Part shown: positions 1-7,315 of the stretch, piece after piece
Numbering within the stretch: position 1 is the stretch's first letter
Layout of the letters: every line of letters starts with the position of its first letter
Origin: Pseudobdellovibrionaceae bacterium
GTDB lineage: Bacteria > Bdellovibrionota > Bdellovibrionia > Bdellovibrionales > Bdellovibrionaceae
Length of the DNA: 64,000 bases
Reading direction: 5' to 3'
Assembly: GCA_019637955.1 (NCBI GenBank)
Contig: JAHBUS010000009.1
Coordinates: forward strand, 1 to 64,000
Made by a program: the position numbers and the translations under genes
Notes under the pieces: generated by a model
Told to the model about the DNA's origin: nothing
The model's input: only the letters and a program-made list of their open reading frames with translations
Database searches by the model: none

Positions 1-2
1 AT

Positions 3-176
3 GAGGCGGTGTCCCCGGCCCCCGTCTCGGCGGCGCCCGTGGCCAAAATTCTTCCGTTAAAAAAGAAAACCATCGCGTCCGCAAGTGTCCTGAAACGCCA
101 ACCTTCGGCGGCCAAAGCCGTGGGTGACGATTTTCAGATGCCCTCCGGAAACGATCCTGGATTTGACGACAACTAA
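3..176 (+). CDS. C-terminal end of an unknown protein (5' truncated)
   Basis: An open frame enters from the left edge and stops at TAA 174-176, giving 57 residues. It is rich in Ala, Pro and Lys and ends in an acidic tail (DDFQMP...DPGFDDN). Ala/Pro/Lys linkers with an acidic tail occur at the C-terminus of some chemotaxis receptors of Bdellovibrio-like bacteria, but too little is visible to assign a function. It stops 12 bases before the next start, so the two genes may be co-transcribed. The start lies outside the window. Confidence 0.5.
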   Translation, partial: EAVSPAPVSAAPVAKILPLKKKTIASASVLKRQPSAAKAVGDDFQMPSGNDPGFDDN

Positions 177-188
177 AAAGAGGACATC

Positions 189-1631
189 ATGAAAATTCAA
201 TGGAGTGTGGCCGTTTTGTTCTTCAGTCTCGCCGTTTCGGCTCAGGCCGAGGAACCCGGCCGTCCGTCCGCGTCTTGCGGGTCGGCGCGCGTTTTGAGCG
301 GAACGACTTGCGCGGACGCCAAAGTGCAATTCGATCTCGCGTCGTGCCCGGGGCATTCAGGCCCAGCGCCCGGTCTCATCACGTGCAGTAAAAAAGGGCT
401 CACCGCGCGCTACCAAACGCCCTCATGGCGTTTTGAGGCCAAATTTGAACGCGCTGAAGATGGCTGGGGGGGCGTCGCCTGGAAACCGGCCGGCCCCGTG
501 GTTCGTTACCAGCGACTGACGGCCTCATCTCCCGCGACTCCGGAGGTGCGCGAGCCCGCCGAGACCAAACCTGTTTCGGACAAAGAGTTTCCCGCCAAAG
601 CCGAAGAAACCCCCGCTCCGGCGGCCACCTTTAAATTCGGTGCGTTCGGCGACTTCCGTTACACGGTGTTCTCCGCGCCCGAAAATCCGTCGGTCACCAA
701 CGCCAACGCGGAGTCTGGTTTTGGTTTGGAGGACGGCGCCCTCTACGGTTCGTACGAAAAAGACCGGGTGAGTGTTTACGCCGATCTCGCTTTCCGACGC
801 ATGAAAGACGTCGACACCAACGCCGCCGCGACAACGCCCAACCAATCGTCAAACAGCACGATCGCGGTCGGGGTCGACAAGTCGCAGTTGTACCTGAAAT
901 ACAAAGTCACGCCCGTGTGGTCGGTGACGCTGGGACAGTTCGATACGATTTACGGTGTTGAGCTCAATGACTCCAAAGACCGTTTCTTCGGGAAGACGGG
1001 TTTGGTCTACGACGTGACTTTGCCCGTGACCCACACGGGAGCTTTGGTCGAAGCGGCAAAGAACGGCTATTACGCCAAGGTTTTGGGCGCCAACCCCAAC
1101 AACCGCGGCTCGTATGGCTCCTCGACTGCGCGTGACGACAAAACTGAATATGGCGCGGCTGTCGGTTACGGCAATGAGCTGTGGCACGGGCAAATCGGCT
1201 ACCTGAGCCGTTCAGTCTTGAAGTCGAACGGCACCGAGTTTGGTTCTCGCTCGCTCTTGGATGTCCTGTTCGGCATGAGCCTGGGGTCGTTCGCTTTTGA
1301 CCTGGAGTACAATCAGCTCTCGGACCCGAACAAGAACACACTTTCCAGCGGTGATGCTGGCGACCTGGAAAAGCCAGGCCAAGGAATGCTGGCGCTGCTC
1401 TCGTACAAGTTCAGCGATGAGCTGGTGCTCGCGCTGCGCGGGGAGCAGCTCAAAGACGACCCCGCGGCGGCCTCGATCGACACGGTGTCATCAGCGGGTG
1501 TCAGCTTGGGTTACAAAGTGGCTCCCGAACTCCAGGTGCGGACCGAGTATATCTCTTACGATTATAAAAACTTAGCGGGAACCAGCTGGAAAGACTCTCG
1601 CTTCAGCATTTCGACTTTGTTTAGCTTCTAA
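189..1631 (+). CDS. Outer-membrane beta-barrel protein (OmpL/BBP2-like porin family)
   Basis: A 480-residue exported protein. Residues 1-20 form a signal peptide ending SAQA. Residues 22-150 are a Pro/Ala-rich region with four or more cysteines. From about residue 150 the sequence alternates aromatic and polar residues, typical of barrel strands (FGAFGDFRYTVF, YLKYKVTPVWSVTLGQFD), and it ends in Phe after a final amphipathic strand, the usual outer-membrane assembly signal. The GQFDTIYGVE and TGALVEAAKNGYY segments resemble the putative beta-barrel porin-2 (OmpL-like) family. AAGAGGA precedes the ATG. The N-terminal cysteine-bearing extension is unusual for a porin. Substrate unknown. Confidence 0.7.
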   Translation: MKIQWSVAVLFFSLAVSAQAEEPGRPSASCGSARVLSGTTCADAKVQFDLASCPGHSGPAPGLITCSKKGLTARYQTPSWRFEAKFERAEDGWGGVAWKPAGPVVRYQRLTASSPATPEVREPAETKPVSDKEFPAKAEETPAPAATFKFGAFGDFRYTVFSAPENPSVTNANAESGFGLEDGALYGSYEKDRVSVYADLAFRRMKDVDTNAAATTPNQSSNSTIAVGVDKSQLYLKYKVTPVWSVTLGQFDTIYGVELNDSKDRFFGKTGLVYDVTLPVTHTGALVEAAKNGYYAKVLGANPNNRGSYGSSTARDDKTEYGAAVGYGNELWHGQIGYLSRSVLKSNGTEFGSRSLLDVLFGMSLGSFAFDLEYNQLSDPNKNTLSSGDAGDLEKPGQGMLALLSYKFSDELVLALRGEQLKDDPAAASIDTVSSAGVSLGYKVAPELQVRTEYISYDYKNLAGTSWKDSRFSISTLFSF

Positions 1632-1940
1632 AAAAGGGCGCGCTCACGGCGCGCGTTGATCAAAAAGCAAACCGAAGTTCCCATGAAAAAACGCGAGCGA
1701 GAGCCGCGTTTTTTCACGCAAAACTCCTTATGCGAAGGCAAACAAACGCTTGGGGTCCGCGAAAAGCCCCGGCGCATTCTAAAATCGACTTCATGGCGAT
1801 TTAAACCGGTCCCGAGGGGACGGTGACGACAATTGCCGTCACCACCCATGTCATTTTTCAAGGCCCCCGAATCAATCCCTGAGAGCAAAGGCCCTTTGTT
1901 ATCTTGATCAGGTCTCAAGAGAGATCGGAAAGGAGTTCAC
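1632..1940. other. Intergenic region with terminator and hairpins
   Basis: No gene is supported in these 309 bases. Three inverted repeats are visible: GCGCGC arms at 1638-1643 and 1649-1654, the strong terminator at 1684-1716, and GGTGACG/CGTCACC arms at 1822-1828 and 1837-1843. The last lies about 100 bases upstream of the lipoprotein start and could be a leader structure. The ribosome-binding site AAGGAG of the next gene is at 1930-1935. Confidence 0.5.
1684..1716 (+). terminator. Rho-independent terminator, probably bidirectional
   Basis: Perfect 12-base arms TGAAAAAACGCG (1684-1695) and CGCGTTTTTTCA (1705-1716) around a 9-base loop. The A-run on one side and T-run on the other are the hallmark of a hairpin that can stop transcription in either direction. 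It follows the barrel-protein gene. Confidence 0.75.
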
Positions 1941-3350
1941 ATGGCGCCTCAAACAAAAATGCAAAATCAGACCTTCGGGTTTTTACGGGCGTCTCTCCTG
2001 GCACCTCTTCTTTTGATCGCTCTGGGCTGCGGTAAAGTGGACACCACCAAAGCCACCTCGTCGCTCCAGTCGGGACAAAACCGTGAGCGCACGCAAGGCG
2101 GGGAGATGCCTCGGCCCAGCCCTGGGAATCCCGAGCGTTTGCCGGAACAGCGCCCTCCGAGCGGTTCCAATCAAAGTCCTCAAGCTGAGCCGAGTGCGGC
2201 CCCGCCGTCGACTCCGGAACAGCAAACGCAAACTCCGCCCGCCGCTCCCGCGCCCGAAACTCCGCGAGAGCCGGGCGATGGAAGCGCCACTCCCGTCCAG
2301 CCGGGCGCGGCCACCGTTCAGCCGTCGGCTCCCGAAACCGAAAAGCAAGAGGCGCCCGCGCCGCAAGCTCCGCGCACGGTTCAGCCCGTCGCGCCGAACA
2401 CGCCCGCGCAAGAGACGCGTCCGCAAGCGCGTCCCAATGCGACTCCCACACCTAAGCCCAACGTGACGCCTCCGGCGCAAACGGCGCCGGCGCGCCCCCC
2501 GGCGACGCCGCCCGTGGCCACGCGCCCGAACGTGACGCCCACGCCGAAACCCGCAGCTCCCGCGCCTCCGGCATCGCAGCCGGTGCTGCCGACCCAGCGT
2601 CCGGCGGCGGGGCCTCAATTGCCTCGCGAGGAGACACCCGCGAACAACCGTCAGTTGAGCCCGAATGAAATCGCCGAGTCTGGAATGATCCGTCCCACGG
2701 TGTATTATTTCCCCGAGTTCAACGATGACCGAACACCTTGCGATGGGCGCGTGAATTTTCATGGCTCCAATGGCGAGGTGATCACGCAGGTTTGCGAATC
2801 GACGCTGAAGGCGTGCGGTCTTCAAGGTTCTTGCTCAATCGTCAAAAACGGACGCTCACGCGCGTTCAACATTTTGACCCGCGTGAGCGGTCAAGACCGC
2901 TTCTTCGAAATCGATGAAGACGGTTGCAAATTCGGTTACGGCGTTCAGCAGATCTGTTTGGATCCGTTCTACACGCTCGCGGCCGATCTGGATGTGTACC
3001 GTCCCGGTGACGTGATTTACGTTCCCGCCGTCGCGGGCTTGCAGCTGCCGAATGGCCGCACGCATGACGGCTTCTTCGTGGTTCGTGATCGCGGTCGTGG
3101 CATTAACGGAAAAGGTCGCTTCGATTTTTTCTCGGGCTTCTTCAGTTGGACGAACTCGACGAACCCGTTCACCAAGATCGGTCTGACCGATACCGGCACC
3201 AATGTTCCTTATTACAAGGTGACGGGCGAGCGGGCGGCGCGGGTCAGGGCCCTGCGAGGGTATCCGGGGCTTCCCCCCGCACCGATCGCGGCCCGTCCCA
3301 CGAACACGTCCAATGCTTCGCGCCCGGCAGGACGCGCCCTCGGTCGGTAA
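1941..3350 (+). CDS. Proline-rich lipoprotein with C-terminal 3D domain
   Basis: A 469-residue lipoprotein. The signal segment ends in the lipobox ALGC, with Cys30 as the likely lipidated residue. Residues 45-235 are a low-complexity Pro/Ala/Thr/Gln region, suited to spanning the periplasm or cell wall. The C-terminal third (about 330-420) has 3D-domain features: AADLDVYRPGD, HDGFF.VRDRG, INGKG and RFDFFSG. This domain, with three conserved aspartates, forms the catalytic end of MltA-type lytic transglycosylases, so cleavage or binding of peptidoglycan is plausible. The start is set by AAGGAG six bases before ATG. Several cysteines in 250-320 could form disulphides. The exact enzyme activity is inference. 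Confidence 0.7.
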   Translation: MAPQTKMQNQTFGFLRASLLAPLLLIALGCGKVDTTKATSSLQSGQNRERTQGGEMPRPSPGNPERLPEQRPPSGSNQSPQAEPSAAPPSTPEQQTQTPPAAPAPETPREPGDGSATPVQPGAATVQPSAPETEKQEAPAPQAPRTVQPVAPNTPAQETRPQARPNATPTPKPNVTPPAQTAPARPPATPPVATRPNVTPTPKPAAPAPPASQPVLPTQRPAAGPQLPREETPANNRQLSPNEIAESGMIRPTVYYFPEFNDDRTPCDGRVNFHGSNGEVITQVCESTLKACGLQGSCSIVKNGRSRAFNILTRVSGQDRFFEIDEDGCKFGYGVQQICLDPFYTLAADLDVYRPGDVIYVPAVAGLQLPNGRTHDGFFVVRDRGRGINGKGRFDFFSGFFSWTNSTNPFTKIGLTDTGTNVPYYKVTGERAARVRALRGYPGLPPAPIAARPTNTSNASRPAGRALGR

Positions 3351-3431
3351 TCCCGCGTTTTTCTCATAGCGAGAATCTCCAATGGATGGGCACCTTTAGG
3401 GTGCCTCAAATTTAAAAAACATGAATCATCC

Positions 3432-3458
3432 TCAAGTCTTGACGCAGTGCGCCGAAGA
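3432..3458 (+). promoter_or_regulatory. Sigma-28 (FliA) promoter of flagellin 1
   Basis: TCAAGTCT (3432-3439), 11 bases, GCCGAAGA (3451-3458). The known sigma-28 consensus is TAAAGTTT-N11-GCCGATAA. The same layout stands before the other two flagellin genes. It would give a leader of about 150 bases before the GTG at 3615. Confidence 0.75.
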
Positions 3459-3614
3459 GTATGGAGACTGCGTCCGAGTGTTTCCGAGATCGAACTGTGG
3501 GCACCAGCAGGACCTCTAAGCCCGGCGTGACAGCCGGGCCAAGGTCCGGGCAAGCAAGGGCAGCCGGAGCTGTGAACTCCGGCCACCCAAGACTCCTCCT
3601 CAAAGGGAGGCAAT

Positions 3615-4442
3615 GTGGGTTTGCGGATCAATACCAACGTGGCGTCTATCGCGGCTCAAAGGTCGCTGTCGCAATCGCAACGAAAACTCGAAGACAATTT
3701 GAAGCAGCTGTCCACGGGTAGCCGCTTTGCCGATCCCACGGCGGGTGCGGGCGATTTTGCGATTGCCGAAAAACTCCGCGGACAAATCAAAGGAACCAAT
3801 GCGGCGAGAATGAACGCGGAGAACGCGATCTCATTTGTGCAAATCGCCGAAGGCGGGCTGAGCGAGCAAAACAATATCTTGGTGCGCATGCGGGAGTTGT
3901 CTGTGCAAGCCGCAAGCGACACGTTCGGGGACGAAGAACGGGTCCTGCTGGACAAGGAGTTCACGCAGCTCAAGGATGAGCTCGACCGCATCGCCAACAC
4001 CACCCAATTTGGCTCTCACAAATTGCTCTCGGGCGAGAGCAAACATTTCGATTTTCAAGTGGGCGCGTACAAAGGCGAAGAGAACGTGATTCAATACGAC
4101 TCGAACACCAACACCACGGCGAGCGGTCTTGGCATTTCGGGTCTGTCGGTGAGCGATGCGGATGATGCGCGCGACTCGCTGGAGAGCATCGACGAAGCGC
4201 TGGGCGAGATCGCCAGTGCTCGCGCCGGTTTTGGCGCGGTTCAATCGCGCCTTGAAAGCGCGTCGGCGAACGCCGCCGTGCAATCCGAAAACTTGCAGGC
4301 CGCGCATTCGCGAATCGCCGACACCGATTTTGCCGAGGCTTCCGCCGAGATGTTCAAACAGCAAGCTCTGCAGCAATACCAAGTCGCCGTGCTCGCGCAG
4401 GCGAACCAATACCCGATGAGCGTGCTCAAGCTCATCGCTTAG
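3615..4442 (+). CDS. fliC: Flagellin 1 (divergent filament protein)
   Basis: A 275-residue flagellin, secreted through the flagellar export apparatus and polymerised into the filament. The D0/D1 regions are clear: MGLRINTNVASIAAQR at the start, LSTGSR near 36, SVQAASDTFGDEER near 96, and a C-terminal ENLQAAHSRIADTDFAEASAEM followed by QALQQYQVAVLAQANQ. There is almost no central variable domain, as in other short flagellins. The start is GTG, preceded by GGGAGG; an ATG two bases upstream is in another frame. It is odd in two places: the usual ADDAAGL motif reads ADPTAGAGDF, and the end is LIA, where flagellins 2 and 3 have LIG. It may be a minor or specialised filament subunit. Confidence 0.92.
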   Translation: MGLRINTNVASIAAQRSLSQSQRKLEDNLKQLSTGSRFADPTAGAGDFAIAEKLRGQIKGTNAARMNAENAISFVQIAEGGLSEQNNILVRMRELSVQAASDTFGDEERVLLDKEFTQLKDELDRIANTTQFGSHKLLSGESKHFDFQVGAYKGEENVIQYDSNTNTTASGLGISGLSVSDADDARDSLESIDEALGEIASARAGFGAVQSRLESASANAAVQSENLQAAHSRIADTDFAEASAEMFKQQALQQYQVAVLAQANQYPMSVLKLIA

Positions 4443-4482
4443 TCGAAATCCAGATCCTGTTCTGAACTGAAACCGTCAAATG

Positions 4483-4520
4483 AAACCCGCCCGGATCCAA
4501 GAACGAGGCGGGTTTTCTCA
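4483..4520 (+). terminator. Terminator of flagellin 1
   Basis: AAACCCGCC (4483-4491) pairs with GGCGGGTTT (4507-4515) over a 15-base loop, followed by TCTCATTTT. It lies 40 bases after the flagellin 1 stop. Confidence 0.75.
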
Positions 4521-4672
4521 TTTTGGCGCGCGCATTTGACAAGCCTGAAACCTCTTTTTCGCCTCAGGCTGAAACAAACTCGACCTTCGTCGCAAATTTT
4601 TTTCTTTTCTCTTTGTCGAAAGATATCCAACACAAGACGCACTGCGTCAAAAGCTAGACTAGACCAAGGTCC

Positions 4673-4699
4673 TCAAGGTTCCTGGACCAAGGCCGAGAA
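4673..4699 (+). promoter_or_regulatory. Sigma-28 promoter of flagellin 2
   Basis: TCAAGGTT (4673-4680), 11 bases, GCCGAGAA (4692-4699). Same spacing and core as the promoters of flagellins 1 and 3. Confidence 0.75.
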
Positions 4700-4917
4700 G
4701 TACGGTGTTCGCAAAACACGTTGGAGACAAAGAAGATCGACCTCGAAACCTCGGCGCAGTCAAAGTCCGCGGTGAAGAAGTCCTCCTCTGAATCCTGCAA
4801 GCCGAGTGTCTGTCACCACGGAGCTTGCGGGACCTCCAATTCACAAAAACAAAGTCGCGCCTAAAATGCGCGCAAAAGTCGCACGAGAGTGCGCAAGTCT
4901 GTTGGGAGGACTGTTTT

Positions 4918-5745
4918 ATGGGCTTAAGAATTCAAACCAACCTGCCGTCAATTTCGGCGCAGCGGGTACTCGGTACACAACAAGCGCGTATGAATCACTC
5001 GACGCAAGCATTGGCCTCGGGATCACGCATTGTCAGCGCCGCTGATGATGCCGCCGGTCTCTCGATTTCGGAGTCTTTGCGCGGTCAAATTCGTGGTGTC
5101 GCGATGGCACGTAACAATGCTTTCAATGCCGGATCGGCAATTCAAATCTCAGAGGGTGGCTTGAACGAAATCACGAACATCGCGGTTCGTCTGCGAGAGT
5201 TGGGCATCCAGGCTGCTTCGGACAATATCGGTGATAAGGAACGCGGTTTCCTCCAAGAGGAGTCGAAACAGTTGATCACGGAAGCGGACCGTATCGCAAA
5301 AACCACTCAGTTCGGCGATAAAAAACTTCTGGACGGATCAGGTGGTGAGATGAGTTTCCACGTCGGCGCCTTCGCCGGTGAAGAGAATACGATCTCGTAC
5401 ACGATGGACGCCAATGCCACGTCGTCGGAATTGGGTCTCGATAGCATCAGCATGGAAGACAAGAGCTCGGCTCGCGACTCCCTCGAATCGGTCGACAAGG
5501 CCCTCGAGAAAATCGGTAAAATGCGCGCCAACTTCGGAGCCGTGCAAAGCCGACTGAATGCGACCACTTCGAACTTGGACATCCAGTACGAAAACTTGTC
5601 GGCCGCCAACTCGCGCATCCGTGATACCGATGTGGCGAAAGAGTCCGCCGAGATGGCTTCGGCCCAGGTTCTTCAGCAAGCCGCCGTGTCGGTTCTCGCT
5701 CAGGCGAACACCTTCCCTGGCATGGCGCTCAAACTGATCGGTTAA
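4918..5745 (+). CDS. fliC: Flagellin 2
   Basis: A 275-residue flagellin with canonical ends: MGLRIQTNLPSISAQR at the start, ASGSRIVSAADDAAGLSISE near 35-55, GIQAASDNIGDKERGF near 97, and NLSAANSRIRDTDVAKESAEM with a final LALK-type end (MALKLIG). The filament D0 and D1 helices are present and the central domain is minimal. An in-frame extension to 4825 exists, but GGGAGGA at 4904-4910 lies seven bases before this ATG and the product then has the same length as flagellin 1, so 4918 is the start. It has its own promoter and terminator and is thus a monocistronic unit. Confidence 0.95.
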   Translation: MGLRIQTNLPSISAQRVLGTQQARMNHSTQALASGSRIVSAADDAAGLSISESLRGQIRGVAMARNNAFNAGSAIQISEGGLNEITNIAVRLRELGIQAASDNIGDKERGFLQEESKQLITEADRIAKTTQFGDKKLLDGSGGEMSFHVGAFAGEENTISYTMDANATSSELGLDSISMEDKSSARDSLESVDKALEKIGKMRANFGAVQSRLNATTSNLDIQYENLSAANSRIRDTDVAKESAEMASAQVLQQAAVSVLAQANTFPGMALKLIG

Positions 5746-5896
5746 TTGAACACGAAGATCCGCTCATGGGGCCGGCGCTCTACGGGGAGTGCCGCGCTCT
5801 CAAAAGCCTGACGGGCGGGTCTTCTTACTTGAATCAACCATCGCTTTAACAGGATTTTGGAGTCATCGCCCACAGACCGATGAACTCTTAAGCCCG

Positions 5897-5932
5897 GCCC
5901 TCGGGAGGTCACAGATCCCGAGGGCTTTTTTT
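5897..5932 (+). terminator. Terminator of flagellin 2
   Basis: GCCCTCGGGA (5897-5906) and TCCCGAGGGC (5916-5925) form a perfect 10-base stem followed by seven T. Its position before ATG 5969 argues against starting the next gene further upstream. Confidence 0.88.
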
Positions 5933-5968
5933 CTTTCCGACGTTCCCCTTTTCCAGCACAATCGGTGC

Positions 5969-7303
5969 ATGGAAAAAACATCTGCCTTCTTCGATAAAAT
6001 TGGGACTTTTGGACGCCTTCTGCGCCGGCTCTTCGATCTTCGTTCCGATATGGACGAAGAGGGCACCGTCGAGAGCATCCGGGCGAACGTGTCTTTTAAA
6101 AGCGCCAATGCCTGGACGCTGATCTTTGCCATCTTTATCGCCTCTGTCGGACTCAATGTGAATTCGACGGCCGTGATCATCGGCGCGATGTTGATTTCGC
6201 CTTTGATGGGACCCATCGTCGGGATGGGCTTGGGCCTGGGAATTTATGATTACGAGCTGATCAAAACGTCCTTGCGCAATCTTGGCTACGCGGTGGCCAT
6301 CAGCTTGGTCACGTCCGCACTTTACTTCTTGATCACGCCCCTCTCGGAAGTTCAATCCGAGCTTCTGGCCCGAACTCAACCGACCTTTTTTGACGTCATG
6401 ATCGCCTTCTTCGGCGGAGCCGCCGGAATCGTGGCCTCCTCGCGCCGCCAGCGCGGAAACGCGGTCCCCGGTGTCGCCATCGCGACCGCCCTGATGCCGC
6501 CGTTGTGCACGGCGGGCTTTGGAATTGCGACGGGGAATGTTTCGTACTTGGCGGGCGCGCTTTACCTCTTCGTCATCAACTGCGTTTTCATCTGCGTCTC
6601 GACGTTTATCTTTGTTCGTTACCTTCGTTTTGCTCCGGTCAAATTCGCCAATCAGGAAGAGGAAACCAAGGTCAATCGATGGGTCCTCGGAATCTCGATG
6701 GCGGTCGTGATTCCAAGTTTAATTTTTGCCTGGTTTCTTCAGCTCGAAACCGTTTTTCAATCCCGCGCGCGCGATTTTGTCGAGCGCGAGGCCGTGTTTG
6801 AGAAGTCGTTTATCGTCGGCAAAGACCTGCGTTACGATTGGAAAACGCCGCGCATTCAACTTCACTTGGTGGGAGAGCCTCTGACAGACGCGCAGGTCCA
6901 AAGTTTGAAAGACCGGCTTCGATTTTACAAAATCGAAAATACGAATTTGGACATTAAGCAACTCAATGCTGGACCCAATGAACAAGAGGTCCGGTCCCGC
7001 AGCTCCTTGGCGTTCGACAGTCAGCTGACGAAACAACTTCAAGCTCAGTTGGCTTCGGTGGAGCAAAATGTTCGTGATTTGCAGATCGGCCCCGAATGGA
7101 GCGGTCATGTGACGAGCGAACTGAAGGCTCTGTTCCCGCGTCTGGAGCAGGTCCAAATTCAAAACCCGGCCAAAGAAGACGGGAAGGCCTTGGTCGTTTG
7201 GCTTTCATCGCCGTCGGTGGCCGATCGAAGCCGGGTCAATGAATTCTTGAAGAAAAGACTGCCGGAGCTCAAAGCCGCCGTGACTCACGTTCGACGGCTT
7301 TGA
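5969..7303 (+). CDS. DUF389 family integral membrane protein
   Basis: A 444-residue protein. Residues 35-90 contain the family signature (GLNVNSTAVIIGAMLISPL, then MGPIVGMGLG) and 170-190 the second one (IATALMPPLCTAGFG). Five or six membrane helices lie between 48 and 260; the remaining 180 residues are soluble. Members of this family (TIGR00341-like) are widespread inner-membrane proteins without an established function. The frame is open back to 5789, but that would cross the strong terminator at 5897-5932, so ATG 5969 is preferred. It lies between flagellin genes, yet nothing in the sequence ties it to motility. Confidence 0.82.
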   Translation: MEKTSAFFDKIGTFGRLLRRLFDLRSDMDEEGTVESIRANVSFKSANAWTLIFAIFIASVGLNVNSTAVIIGAMLISPLMGPIVGMGLGLGIYDYELIKTSLRNLGYAVAISLVTSALYFLITPLSEVQSELLARTQPTFFDVMIAFFGGAAGIVASSRRQRGNAVPGVAIATALMPPLCTAGFGIATGNVSYLAGALYLFVINCVFICVSTFIFVRYLRFAPVKFANQEEETKVNRWVLGISMAVVIPSLIFAWFLQLETVFQSRARDFVEREAVFEKSFIVGKDLRYDWKTPRIQLHLVGEPLTDAQVQSLKDRLRFYKIENTNLDIKQLNAGPNEQEVRSRSSLAFDSQLTKQLQAQLASVEQNVRDLQIGPEWSGHVTSELKALFPRLEQVQIQNPAKEDGKALVVWLSSPSVADRSRVNEFLKKRLPELKAAVTHVRRL

Positions 7304-7315
7304 AGATCCACGGGC

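Larger units (their letters stand above)
4443..4917. other. Intergenic region between flagellin genes
   Basis: These 475 bases hold the flagellin 1 terminator (4483-4520) and the sigma-28 promoter of flagellin 2 (4673-4699). The expected leader of flagellin 2 is about 210 bases. No coding sequence is supported. GACTAG and AGGTCC/GGACC-type short motifs recur around the promoter. Confidence 0.5.

Noticed and set aside
1983-2825. Long Arg-rich frame on the minus strand inside the Pro-rich lipoprotein gene
   Set aside because: It is the antisense of a Pro/Ala/Gln low-complexity region and shows no start site or motif.
5789-5968. In-frame upstream extension of the DUF389 gene
   Set aside because: It would read through a strong terminator hairpin (5897-5932) and the family starts near ATG 5969.
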